DNA from: Streptomyces sp. SID13726
Lineage (GTDB): Bacteria; Actinomycetota; Actinomycetes; Streptomycetales; Streptomycetaceae
Assembly (NCBI RefSeq): GCF_010548375.1
Contig: NZ_JAAGLY010000021.1
Coordinates: 62,001 to 126,000 of the forward strand
Direction of reading: 5' to 3'
Length of the DNA: 64,000 nucleotides
The notes beneath the pieces were generated by a model. It ran no database searches, was not told where the DNA came from, and was given only the letters and a program-made list of their open reading frames with translations. Below, in pieces: positions 25,639 through 32,996 of this stretch. Within the stretch, counting starts at the first letter, position 1. Each line of letters starts with the position of its first letter. A program made the translations under genes and the position numbers.

Positions 25639-25652
25639 GTTTCACGTGAAAC
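25639..25652. other. parS site after trxA
   Basis: Perfect GTTTCACGTGAAAC, one base after the trxA stop codon and just before the terminator stem. Confidence 0.95.
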
Positions 25653-25654
25653 AC

Positions 25655-25686
25655 GAAGGGGCCGGCCCGTGAGGGTCGGCCCCTTC
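25655..25686. terminator. Bidirectional terminator between trxA and the acetyltransferase gene
   Basis: A 14-bp stem (25655-25668 with 25673-25686, one G-T pair) and GTGA loop, then TTC. It separates convergent genes. Confidence 0.85.
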
Positions 25687-25696
25687 TTCATGTCCG

Positions 25697-26314
25697 TCAC
25701 AACGGGCGCAGCGCCGGTTCCTTCTGTACGGCCCCCAGAAGCCGGTCCAGTGCCATCTCCACGTCTTCCTTCCAGGAGAGCGTGGTGCGCAGTTCCAACC
25801 GCAGCCTCGGGTAAGCGGGATGAGGCCGGACCGTCTTGAAGCCGACCGCCAGGAGATGATCCGCGGGGAGCACACACGCGGGCTCCTTCCAGCGGGCGTC
25901 ACCGAAAGCCTCGATCGCCCTGAAGCCCCGCCGCAGCAGATCCTTGGCGACCGTCTGCACCATCACCCGGCCCAGCCCCTGCCCCTGATAGCCCGGCATG
26001 ATGAACGACGTCATCAGCTGAACGGCGTCCGGAGAGACGGGACTTGTGGGAAACGCCGAAGAGCGGGGCACGTAGGCGGGAGGGGCGTAGAGCACGAAGC
26101 CGACCGGTACGTCGTCGACGTAGACGACCCGCCCGCATGATCCCCAGTCCAGCAGGACGGCGGAGATCCAGGCTTCCTTCTCCATCGCGGCTGTTCCCGC
26201 TTTTACCGCGGCTTCTCCGCTGACGGGGTCCAACTCCCAGAAGACACACGAGCGGCAGCGGTTGGGGAGGTCCTGAAGGTTGTCCAGCGTGAGCGGTACG
26301 AGCCGGCGCCCCAT
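25697..26314 (-). CDS. GNAT family N-acetyltransferase
   Basis: 205 residues. The acetyl-CoA site 'IMPGYQGQGLGRVMVQTVAKDLLRRGF' is the R/Q-x-x-G-x-G/A motif of GNAT enzymes (about 115-140), and the N-terminal 'CRSCVFWELDP' (about 21-31) is a feature of this actinobacterial subfamily. The substrate is unknown. The ATG at 26314 is set by GAGGA upstream; the open frame extends to 26590 but lacks a start signal there. It lies downstream of parB on the same strand, behind a terminator. A short ORF overlaps its 5' end in another frame. Confidence 0.9.
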   Translation of the reverse strand: MGRRLVPLTLDNLQDLPNRCRSCVFWELDPVSGEAAVKAGTAAMEKEAWISAVLLDWGSCGRVVYVDDVPVGFVLYAPPAYVPRSSAFPTSPVSPDAVQLMTSFIMPGYQGQGLGRVMVQTVAKDLLRRGFRAIEAFGDARWKEPACVLPADHLLAVGFKTVRPHPAYPRLRLELRTTLSWKEDVEMALDRLLGAVQKEPALRPL

Positions 26315-26460
26315 GAAGGCTGTTCCTCGCTTCCTTCGCCCGCCGCGTCGCGGGCGGCCGTCAGAGCGCTCCGTTCCCTGAGCAGGCTGCCGACGAATCC
26401 GCCGACCGCCCCCAGTCCCAGGCCCGCGCTCACCAGTCCGCTTCGGCTCACCGTTCGCAT
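26203..26460 (-). CDS. Possible small membrane-like peptide overlapping the acetyltransferase start
   Basis: 85 codons. Starts MRTVSRSGLVSAGLGLGAVGGFVGSLLRER, a short hydrophobic Gly-rich stretch; a very good Shine-Dalgarno (GGGGAGG) precedes the ATG. The first 49 codons lie upstream of the acetyltransferase ATG with about 77 percent GC at third positions, weaker than the neighbours. The last 36 codons overlap the acetyltransferase in another frame, which is unusual. No homology is recognised. It could be a short coupled leader peptide or chance. Confidence 0.35.
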   Translation of the reverse strand: MRTVSRSGLVSAGLGLGAVGGFVGSLLRERSALTAARDAAGEGSEEQPSWGAGSYRSRWTTFRTSPTAAARVSSGSWTPSAEKPR

Positions 26461-26557
26461 GGCCCCTGCCTCCCCTCAGAGGTGCTGCCGGGTGGATGTG
26501 CCACACCCAGTCGCATCGTATCCACACAGGGATTCCATCGATACCGCCTGAAAGCAA

Positions 26558-26600
26558 AGAGCGGGCCGTGTTCCGGTACACACCGGACACGGCCCGCTCT
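26558..26600 (-). terminator. Terminator after parB
   Basis: A stem of about 19 bp with one bulged T (26558-26577 with 26582-26600), loop ACAC, followed on the minus strand by TTTGCTTTC. It ends the parA-parB unit before the acetyltransferase gene. Confidence 0.87.
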
Positions 26601-26641
26601 ACGTGTTCCGCCTGGGCGGTGTCACCCCGGCGAAGCCTGGA

Positions 26642-27742
26642 TCAGGCTTCCGGCTCCTCGGCCTCGTCGTCCAGCATGCTCTTCTGGAGGACCGGTCCCT
26701 CACCGGGGGCGAGGGAGCTGAGGATGCGCTCAAGGTCCTCCATGGAGGCGAACTCGACCGTGATCTTGCCCTTCTTCTGACCCAGGTCGACCTTCACCCG
26801 GGTCTCGAAGCGGTCCGAGAGCCGCGTCGCGAGGTCGGACAGAGCCGGGGAGACCCGAGTGCCCGCCCGGGGCCCCTTCGAGCGCTGAGCCGTCTGCGGC
26901 CGCGAGCCCATCAGGGTCACGATCTCCTCGACGGCACGCACCGAAAGTCCCTCAGCCACGATCCGGTGGGCCAGCCGGTCCTGCTCCTCCGAGTCCTCCA
27001 CGGAGAGCAGCGCGCGGGCGTGTCCGGCGGAGAGGACCCCGGCGGCCACCCGGCGCTGTACCGCCGGCGAGAGCTTCAGCAGGCGCAGGGTGTTGGAGAC
27101 CTGCGGGCGGGACCGGCCGATGCGGTCCGCCAGCTGGTCGTGCGTGCAGTTGAAGTCCTTCAGCAACTGGTCGTAGGCCGCGGCCTCTTCCAGCGGGTTC
27201 AGCTGAGCCCGGTGCAGGTTCTCCAGGAGGGCGTCCAGGAGAAGCTTGTCGTCGTCCGTGGCCCGGACGATCGCGGGGATCGCCTCCAGGCCGGCCTCAC
27301 GGCTGGCCCGCCAGCGCCGCTCGCCCATGATGAGCTCGTAGCGGGTGGGACCGACCTGGCGTACGACGATCGGCTGGAGGAGACCGACCTCCTGGATGGA
27401 GGTGACCAGTTCCTGAAGCGCGTCGTCATCGAAGACCTCACGCGGCTGACGCGGGTTCGGCGTGATGAAGTCGAGCGGCAGCTCCGCGAAGTGGGCGCCG
27501 ATGGGAGGCGCGGGCGTCTCCGCGTAGCCGTTGGCCGACGGCTCCTCGGTTTCATGTGAAACAGGCGGCAGTGTGGCCACCTTCGCCGCGGCCACCCCAC
27601 GGTCGGTCGTCAGCACCGGGACGGATGTCGGGGACGCGGAACCAGCGCCCCCCATCGCCGCCGGGGTCGGCGTCTTCTCCGTCGGGGCAGCGGGGATCAG
27701 TGCGCCGAGACCACGGCCCAAACCCCTCCGTCGCTCGCTCAC
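26642..27742 (-). CDS. parB: Chromosome partitioning protein ParB (parS-binding CTPase)
   Basis: 366 residues. An N-terminal ParA-contact peptide 'RRRGLGRGLGALIP' (about 4-17), the CTP-binding ParB/sulfiredoxin domain with 'GERRWRA' (140-146), a HTH ('HDQLADRIGRSRPQVSNTL', about 188-210) that recognises parS, and a C-terminal dimerisation domain. It loads at parS as a CTP-dependent clamp and organises the origin. The GTG start overlaps the parA stop by four bases (GTGA), so translation is coupled. A degenerate parS (GTTTCATGTGAAAC at 27549) lies within the gene, read as VSHET. Confidence 0.97.
   Translation of the reverse strand: MSERRRGLGRGLGALIPAAPTEKTPTPAAMGGAGSASPTSVPVLTTDRGVAAAKVATLPPVSHETEEPSANGYAETPAPPIGAHFAELPLDFITPNPRQPREVFDDDALQELVTSIQEVGLLQPIVVRQVGPTRYELIMGERRWRASREAGLEAIPAIVRATDDDKLLLDALLENLHRAQLNPLEEAAAYDQLLKDFNCTHDQLADRIGRSRPQVSNTLRLLKLSPAVQRRVAAGVLSAGHARALLSVEDSEEQDRLAHRIVAEGLSVRAVEEIVTLMGSRPQTAQRSKGPRAGTRVSPALSDLATRLSDRFETRVKVDLGQKKGKITVEFASMEDLERILSSLAPGEGPVLQKSMLDDEAEEPEA
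27549..27562. other. Degenerate parS (13 of 14) inside parB
   Basis: GTTTCATGTGAAAC, one change from consensus (C to T in the CACGTG core). It may be a weak ParB site or a relic. Confidence 0.55.
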
Positions 27743-28812
27743 TGGATCCCCTCCACCATGCTCGGGTTGCTCTGTGCGCCGATGTGCGCCTGTGTCGGGT
27801 CGTAGCTGACGCCGACACCCTTCAATGCGATCTCTCGCGCCGCCTCAAGGTAGGACAGGGCACCGCTCGATCCGGGATCGTAGGTCAGCACCGTCTGTCC
27901 GTAGCTCGGCGCCTCGGAGATACGGACCGAGCGGGGAATGCTCGTCCGCAGCACCTCGTCACCGAAGTGGGTGCGCACCTCGTCGGCGACCTGGGACGCG
28001 AGGCGTGTCCGGCCGTCGTACATGGTGAGCAGGATGGTCGACACATGCAGGGTGGGGTTGAGGTGACCCCGCACCAGGTCGACGTTGCGCAGCAGTTGCC
28101 CGAGTCCTTCCAGCGCGTAGTACTCGCACTGGATCGGGATGAGGACCTCCGCACCGGCCACGAGCGCGTTGACCGTCAGCAGGCCGAGCGAGGGCGGGCA
28201 GTCGATGAGGATGTAGTCCAAGGGCTGCTCGTACGCCTGGATCGCGCGCTGGAGCCGGCTCTCACGTGCCACCAGGGACACCAGCTCGATCTCCGCACCG
28301 GCGAGATCGATCGTGGCGGGGGCGCAGAAGAGGCCCTCGACATCAGGGACCGGCTGGACGACCTCGGCCAGCGGCCGGCTCTCCACCAGGACGTCGTAGA
28401 TGGAAGGGACTTCGGCGTGGTGGTCGATACCCAGCGCCGTGGAGGCGTTGCCCTGGGGGTCGAGGTCGATCACCAGGACACGGCCGCCGTGCAGAGCCAG
28501 CGAAGCGGCAAGATTGACGGTCGTCGTCGTCTTGCCCACCCCACCCTTCTGGTTGGCGACGACCATGATCCGGGTCTGCTCGGGCCGTGGCAGGCCCTCG
28601 CCGGCACGGCCCAGAGCCTCTACCGCCAGTTGGGCAGCACGACCGATCGGAGTGTCGTCCATCGGAGGCGGTGTTTCACGTGAAACATCGTCCCCCATCG
28701 ACTCGGTTCGGGGACCGGGGACCGGATCGGTCATCGGTCCCGCGATGTTGGCGTCGGACCGCAAGGATTCACTCTCCTCGACTTCAGGCTCGCAATGAAC
28801 AGAGCCTCCCAT
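27739..28812 (-). CDS. parA: Chromosome partitioning ATPase ParA
   Basis: 357 residues from the ATG at 28812; the frame is open to a GTG at 28986 (415 residues), but that form would translate a parS site and lacks a ribosome site. The protein has an N-terminal acidic tail, then a deviant Walker A 'KGGVGKTTT' with signature Lys, a Walker A-prime 'LDPQGNA' region and 'DYILIDCPPSLGLL'. It is a membrane/nucleoid ATPase that moves ParB-origin complexes, notably in sporulating hyphae. It contains a perfect parS (28673). The start is not certain. Confidence 0.95.
   Translation of the reverse strand: MGGSVHCEPEVEESESLRSDANIAGPMTDPVPGPRTESMGDDVSRETPPPMDDTPIGRAAQLAVEALGRAGEGLPRPEQTRIMVVANQKGGVGKTTTTVNLAASLALHGGRVLVIDLDPQGNASTALGIDHHAEVPSIYDVLVESRPLAEVVQPVPDVEGLFCAPATIDLAGAEIELVSLVARESRLQRAIQAYEQPLDYILIDCPPSLGLLTVNALVAGAEVLIPIQCEYYALEGLGQLLRNVDLVRGHLNPTLHVSTILLTMYDGRTRLASQVADEVRTHFGDEVLRTSIPRSVRISEAPSYGQTVLTYDPGSSGALSYLEAAREIALKGVGVSYDPTQAHIGAQSNPSMVEGIQ
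28673..28686. other. parS site inside parA
   Basis: Perfect GTTTCACGTGAAAC, read in frame as VSRET in the disordered N-terminal tail of ParA. Confidence 0.95.
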
Positions 28813-28970
28813 GTCTTCGGGGTCGTGAACCAGTGAGGCCTGTTGTTCTGTGGAGAAATCCACCTCTGTGGACAACTCCGTTACCTCTCCGAGTGACCCG
28901 AGAGGCTTTCGGTCGCGGGGTTCGGCCGCGGCGCGGCCCCGGCTGATGATGCCGTGCAGCAGTGAGCGAC

Positions 28971-28984
28971 GTTTCACGTGAAAC
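28971..28984. other. parS site upstream of parA
   Basis: Perfect GTTTCACGTGAAAC, 159 bp upstream of the preferred parA start, in the rsmG-parA interval where the parA promoter should lie. ParB binding here could affect parAB expression (inference). Confidence 0.93.
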
Positions 28985-29077
28985 ACGATGCAGGGCAGCC
29001 GTGCCCGTTCTGCCGCGACACTCCGGCATGCGTAGGTTTGGCAGCTTGTGTGGAGTACGTCTCGTCGTCAGGACGGA

Positions 29078-29794
29078 TCAGCGACGCCGACGGGTACGAC
29101 CCGTGCGGGCCGCCTTGGCGCGCTTGGCCGCGAACCGCACACCGCCAGGGCTCTCCCCGACCTCGACCCGCACCACCGTGGACAACGGATCGACGACTCC
29201 CTCACCCACTTGCAGGATGGAGGTCTCCACCGCACCGAGCTTGCTCAGCGCGGTCGACGCGGCCTTGAGCTCCTCCTCCGCGGTGTCGCCCTTGAGGGCG
29301 AGCATCTCCCCGTAGGGACGCAGCAGGGGGATGCCCCAGGTCGCCAGCCGGTCCAGCGGAGCCACGGCCCGTGCCGTCACCACGTGCACCGGTGTCAGCT
29401 TGCCCATGACCTCCTCGGCCCGGCCTCGGACGACCGTCACATGGTCCAGGCCCAGCAGCTCCACAACCTCGGTCAGGAAGTTCGTGCGCCGCAGCAGGGG
29501 CTCCAGCAGCGTGATCTTCAGGTCCTCGCGGACGAGGGCCAGGGGGATGCCGGGCAGGCCGGCGCCGGAGCCGACGTCGCAGACCGTCACGCCCTCGGGA
29601 ACAACTTCCGAGAGCACCGCGCAGTTCAGCAGATGCCGCTCCCACAGGCGCGGCACCTCGCGTGGGCCGATGAGACCGCGCTGCACGCCCGCCTCAGCCA
29701 GCAGTTCGGCGTAGCGCACCGCGTCCGTGTAGCGATCGCCGAACACCTCTCGCGCCTGCTCGGGCGCGGGGGGAAGCTCCGCTGCCTCCGTCAC
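29078..29794 (-). CDS. rsmG: 16S rRNA (guanine527-N7)-methyltransferase RsmG (GidB)
   Basis: 238 residues of the GidB family. The SAM site reads 'VCDVGSGAGLPGIPLAL' (about 71-87), preceded by 'RLWERHLLNCA'. It methylates G527 (E. coli numbering) in the 530 loop; loss in Streptomyces gives low-level streptomycin resistance (family knowledge). The C-terminus is Arg/Lys-rich. GTG start with AAGGA about 10 bases upstream. It lies behind the khpB terminator and 265 bp upstream of the parA start. Confidence 0.97.
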   Translation of the reverse strand: MTEAAELPPAPEQAREVFGDRYTDAVRYAELLAEAGVQRGLIGPREVPRLWERHLLNCAVLSEVVPEGVTVCDVGSGAGLPGIPLALVREDLKITLLEPLLRRTNFLTEVVELLGLDHVTVVRGRAEEVMGKLTPVHVVTARAVAPLDRLATWGIPLLRPYGEMLALKGDTAEEELKAASTALSKLGAVETSILQVGEGVVDPLSTVVRVEVGESPGGVRFAAKRAKAARTGRTRRRR

Positions 29795-29866
29795 GGGGAA
29801 CCGTCCTTCCGTACCGCGTCAGGCGCACCGGGCGCCGACCACCAGAACTATCAGGCTGACAAAGTT

Positions 29867-29895
29867 CGGCCCCGTCTGCTCTACAGACGGGGCCG
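29867..29895 (-). terminator. Terminator between khpB and rsmG
   Basis: Perfect 12-bp stem (29867-29878 with 29884-29895), 5-base loop, then on the minus strand AACTTTGTC. It closes the rpmH-rnpA-yidD-yidC-khpB unit, so rsmG probably needs its own promoter. Confidence 0.85.
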
Positions 29896-29913
29896 GAGGA
29901 ACGTTGGGACCGA

Positions 29914-30426
29914 TCAGGCGGGAAGCACGACGACGAAGCGCTGCGGCTCCTCGCCCTCGGACTCGCTGCGGAGCCCGGCGGCCTTGACCGCGTCGTGGAC
30001 GACCTTGCGCTCGAACGGCGTCATCGGCTGGAGCTTCACGGACTCGCCGGTGTTCTTGACGTCGGCGGCGGCCTTGGCGCCCAGCTCGGAGAGCTCGGCC
30101 CGCTTCTTGGCCCGGTAGCCGGCGATGTCCAGCATCAGCCGACTGCGGTCCCCGGTCTCCCGGTGCACGGCCAGGCGCGTGAGCTCCTGAAGGGCTTCCA
30201 GCACTTCGCCGTCCCGGCCGACCAGCTTCTGCAGGTCGCGGCCGCTCGCGTCGCTGATGATCGAGACAGCGGCGCGGTCGGCCTCGACGTCCATGTCGAT
30301 GTCGCCGTCGAGATCGGCGATGTCGAGCAGACCCTCGAGGTAGTCCGCCGCGATCTCGCCCTCCTGCTCCAGGCGGGTCAGGGTGTCTGCACCCTCGGCA
30401 GCGGCGGAGGTGGTGCCTTCCGTCAC
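29914..30426 (-). CDS. khpB: RNA-binding protein KhpB (Jag), KH and R3H domains
   Basis: 170 residues: an acidic N-terminal helix (about 10-45), a KH-II type domain with 'GRDGEVLEALQELTR' (about 68-85), and an R3H domain (about 100-165; 'PMTPFERKVVHDAVK'). It is an RNA chaperone-like protein that often sits next to yidC. It follows yidC with a 16-base gap; GAAGGAG precedes the GTG start. It lacks the extra Jag-N domain seen in Firmicutes. Confidence 0.94.
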   Translation of the reverse strand: MTEGTTSAAAEGADTLTRLEQEGEIAADYLEGLLDIADLDGDIDMDVEADRAAVSIISDASGRDLQKLVGRDGEVLEALQELTRLAVHRETGDRSRLMLDIAGYRAKKRAELSELGAKAAADVKNTGESVKLQPMTPFERKVVHDAVKAAGLRSESEGEEPQRFVVVLPA

Positions 30427-30442
30427 GGGATGGACTCCTTCG

Positions 30443-31729
30443 TTACTTCTTGGACGGGGACTTGGGCCGCTGCGGGCCCTTGCGCTGTCCGGACTGGGCC
30501 TTGCTGCGGTTGCCGGCGCCGGGCTGCTTCTTGGCGGCAGCGGCGGGCTTGGCGTCCTCGGGCGTCGCGTCCTCGGGCTCGTCGGACGACTTGCTCAGCG
30601 AGGTCGGTGCCGAGGACTCCGGCTTCGAACCGGCCGTGCCCGACTGGCGCTGGGACTTGCTCTGCCGCTTGGGCTGCTGGCGCTTGGGGGCGGCGGCGCT
30701 GGTCGGCGTGCCGTCCTCGTTCTGGACCGCGGCCTGGGACTCGCTCTGGATCACGGAGCCGTCGGTCTGGGCGGCGAGACCCGCCTTGTTCAGACCGTTG
30801 ATGAACTTGCGCTCGAACTCGTTGCGGTCCCGGCCCTTGGCGACGATCGCCTTGATGATGGTGCGCTCGCTGCGCTTGCGGGCCTTGCCGTGGGTCGTGA
30901 CGTGCTTGGTCAGGCGGTCCAGGTAGGCGGCCTGAGCCTTCGAACCCGGGGTCGGGTTGTTGCGGATGACGTACATCTGCTGGCCCATGGTCCACACGTT
31001 GGTGGTCAGCCAGTAGACGAGGACACCGACCGGGAAGTTGATGCCGAAGACGGCGAACATGACCGGGAAGACGTACATCAGCATCTTCTGCTGCTGCATG
31101 AACGGCGTCTTGACCGTGGTGTCGACGTTCTTCGTCATCAGCTGGCGCTGTGTGTAGAACTGCGACGCCGACATCAGGACGATCATGACCGCGGTGACGA
31201 CGCGGACGTCGGTGAGGGAGGCGCCGAGGGCCTCCACCTTCGACGAACCGTCGGTGAACTTCGCCGCGAGAGGGGCGCCGACGATGTGCGCCTTACGGGC
31301 GCTGGCCAGCAGCGAGTCGTTGATGACACCGATCGTGGAGCCGGTCGCGATGCCGTTGAGCACGTGGTACAGGGCGAAGAAGAACGGCGACTGCGCCAGG
31401 ATGGGAAGGCACGAGGAGAGCGGGTTGGTGCCCGTCTCCTTGTACAGCTTCATCATCTCTTCGGACTGACGCTGTTTGTCGTTCTTGTAGCGCTCCTGGA
31501 TCTTCTTCATCTCGGGCTGGAGCGTCTGCATGGCCCGCGTCGACTTGATCTGCTTCACGAAGAGCGGGATCAGGCAGATACGGATCAGGATCACCAGGGA
31601 CACGATCGACAGGCCCCAGGCCCACCCGGTGTCAGGGCCGAAGATGGCGCCGTACACCTTGTGGAACTGGACGATGACCCAGGAGACGGGTGTGGTGATG
31701 AAGCTGAAAAGACTGGCAATCGTGTCCAC
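30443..31729 (-). CDS. yidC: Membrane protein insertase YidC
   Basis: 428 residues of the YidC/Oxa1 family. Five membrane helices (about 20-45, 100-120, 145-165, 200-225 and 235-255) include 'CLPILAQSPFFFALYHVLNG' for the third segment, with a basic Lys/Arg/Gln/Pro-rich cytoplasmic tail from about residue 290. It inserts and folds membrane proteins with or without SecYEG. GTG start with AAGGAG; the start lies only three bases after the yidD stop. Gene order yidD-yidC-khpB is a standard operon. Confidence 0.97.
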   Translation of the reverse strand: MDTIASLFSFITTPVSWVIVQFHKVYGAIFGPDTGWAWGLSIVSLVILIRICLIPLFVKQIKSTRAMQTLQPEMKKIQERYKNDKQRQSEEMMKLYKETGTNPLSSCLPILAQSPFFFALYHVLNGIATGSTIGVINDSLLASARKAHIVGAPLAAKFTDGSSKVEALGASLTDVRVVTAVMIVLMSASQFYTQRQLMTKNVDTTVKTPFMQQQKMLMYVFPVMFAVFGINFPVGVLVYWLTTNVWTMGQQMYVIRNNPTPGSKAQAAYLDRLTKHVTTHGKARKRSERTIIKAIVAKGRDRNEFERKFINGLNKAGLAAQTDGSVIQSESQAAVQNEDGTPTSAAAPKRQQPKRQSKSQRQSGTAGSKPESSAPTSLSKSSDEPEDATPEDAKPAAAAKKQPGAGNRSKAQSGQRKGPQRPKSPSKK

Positions 31730-31732
31730 TAA

Positions 31733-32086
31733 TCATGCTCCTTGGGCATGGGACGGAGTCTCTGCGGCCGGGCTCGAAGGAGTATGTCCCTCGGTGGCCG
31801 AGTCGGCGGCGGAGGGCCCGCCCCTACGTGCACGCCAGGCGTTACGCAGCATTTCGTGCCACCGCGGACGCTTGCGTGGCGGGACATGGTCCACACCCCC
31901 CAGCGACCACGGATTGCACCGCAGGATGCGCCAGGCGGTGAGTGCCGTTCCCTTGATCGCACCGTGCCGGTCGATGGCCTGGTAGCCGTAGTGGGAGCAC
32001 GACGGGTAGTACTTGCACACCGGCCCGAGCAACGGGCTGATGGTCCACTGGTACAGCTTGATCAGCGCCAGCAGCGGGTACTTCAT
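31733..32086 (-). CDS. yidD: Membrane protein insertion efficiency factor YidD
   Basis: 117 residues. The conserved 'YQWTISPLLGPVCKYYPSCSHYGYQAI' core (about 12-37) with its paired cysteines identifies the family; the C-terminal 40 residues are disordered. It aids YidC function at the membrane. The ATG overlaps the rnpA stop by four bases (ATGA) and has GGGAGGGGG upstream, so rnpA-yidD are translationally coupled. Confidence 0.95.
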   Translation of the reverse strand: MKYPLLALIKLYQWTISPLLGPVCKYYPSCSHYGYQAIDRHGAIKGTALTAWRILRCNPWSLGGVDHVPPRKRPRWHEMLRNAWRARRGGPSAADSATEGHTPSSPAAETPSHAQGA

Positions 32087-32454
32087 CGCGCGCCCCCTCC
32101 CAGCAGCCGCTGAAGGGCGGCATCCAGGTCTCGGGCCAGTTGTTCATGGTCGGCGTCGCCGGCCTCGGGCAACGCTCGTACGACTACCAGGCTACCGGGG
32201 GGCAGGAGGGACACCCTGTCGCGCATCAGGTGGCGAAGTCTGCGCTTCACCTTGTTGCGTACGACGGCACCGCCCACGGCCTTGCTCACGACGAAACCCG
32301 CACGCGTCGGGGGAGCGCTCTCCCCAGGCGCGTGCGGGTCCGTGGCACCGCTACGAAGATGGACGACGAGGGACGGGCGGCCTGCCCGGCGCCCCCGTCG
32401 TACCGCGGTCGCGAAGTCTTCGCGCCGCCTCAGCCGATGCTCGGTAGGCAGCAC
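32083..32454 (-). CDS. rnpA: Ribonuclease P protein component
   Basis: 123 residues with the RNase P protein signature 'NKVKRRLRHLMRD' (about 67-79) and an Arg-rich N-terminus 'EHRLRRREDFATAVRRGRR'. It supports 5' processing of tRNA precursors with the RNA subunit, which is not in this window. GTG start; it lies 22 bp after rpmH and overlaps yidD by four bases. Confidence 0.96.
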   Translation of the reverse strand: MLPTEHRLRRREDFATAVRRGRRAGRPSLVVHLRSGATDPHAPGESAPPTRAGFVVSKAVGGAVVRNKVKRRLRHLMRDRVSLLPPGSLVVVRALPEAGDADHEQLARDLDAALQRLLGGGAR

Positions 32455-32475
32455 GACGTCATGACCTGATCAGAA

Positions 32476-32613
32476 TCAGGCGGACAGGCTGGCGCGACCC
32501 TTGCTGCGGCGGTTCGCGAGAATCGCGCGACCGGCACGGGTACGCATCCGCAGACGGAAGCCGTGGGTCTTGGCGCGACGACGGTTGTTCGGCTGGAAGG
32601 TGCGCTTGCTCAC
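32476..32613 (-). CDS. rpmH: 50S ribosomal protein L34
   Basis: 45 residues, beginning MSKRTFQPNNRRRAKTHG and ending SKGRASLSA; very Arg/Lys-rich, as L34 always is. GTG start with GGAG 7 bases upstream. It heads the operon rpmH-rnpA-yidD-yidC-khpB and is divergent from dnaA, as in most bacteria. A promoter candidate TTGACC-N18-TACCGT lies 160-195 bp upstream. Confidence 0.96.
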   Translation of the reverse strand: MSKRTFQPNNRRRAKTHGFRLRMRTRAGRAILANRRSKGRASLSA

Positions 32614-32780
32614 TCGGGGGCTCCAGAAATAAATCGGTGGTGGCGGGTGCCGTCCTGGCTGTCACCGTGCGCCCACGAGTAGCTCGCAGTAACGCCCGAG
32701 TGCACCGCTTCCCGATCACCCGAAGCGATCTGTGCCCATCGGAGGCAGGCGGCAGCAGCCATCGACAACTCGACCTGGTT

Positions 32781-32810
32781 ACGGTACGCGCGGCTACGCC
32801 ATCCGGTCAA
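32781..32810 (-). promoter_or_regulatory. Candidate rpmH operon promoter
   Basis: On the minus strand, TTGACC (32805-32810), an 18-base spacer and TACCGT (32781-32786), a fair SigHrdB-type promoter. Implied leader about 160 bases. Confidence 0.6.
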
Positions 32811-32831
32811 ACCAGTGGTCACCGGGAGACA

Positions 32832-32852
32832 CTATCCACAGGCTGGGGACAA
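32832..32852. promoter_or_regulatory. Two opposed DnaA boxes upstream of the dnaA promoter
   Basis: CTATCCACA (32832-32840) and TGGGGACAA (32844-32852, i.e. TTGTCCCCA on the other strand) sit 5 to 25 bp upstream of the candidate -35 of dnaA. This fits DnaA autoregulation, known in Streptomyces. Confidence 0.68.
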
Positions 32853-32856
32853 CAAC

Positions 32857-32886
32857 TTGAACCGCACCCGTCGCCCTGACTACCGT
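32857..32886 (+). promoter_or_regulatory. Candidate dnaA promoter
   Basis: TTGAAC (32857-32862), 18-base spacer, TACCGT (32881-32886). It shares its -10 hexamer and spacing with the divergent rpmH candidate. The rest of the 383-bp rpmH-dnaA gap shows no gene. Confidence 0.55.
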
Positions 32887-32996
32887 GGCTGAACTCCGAT
32901 TCGTTCCCTTGACCCCTCTGTTTCGGCTCCATCCCAGTTGAATCCCGACTCGTCCCACAACCACACGTTCGTGGGACCCGTGAGAGAGCGTGCCCT

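Noticed and set aside
28813..28986. Longer ParA starting at GTG 28986
   Set aside because: It would begin inside a parS site and lacks a ribosome site; the ATG at 28812 fits better, though not proven.
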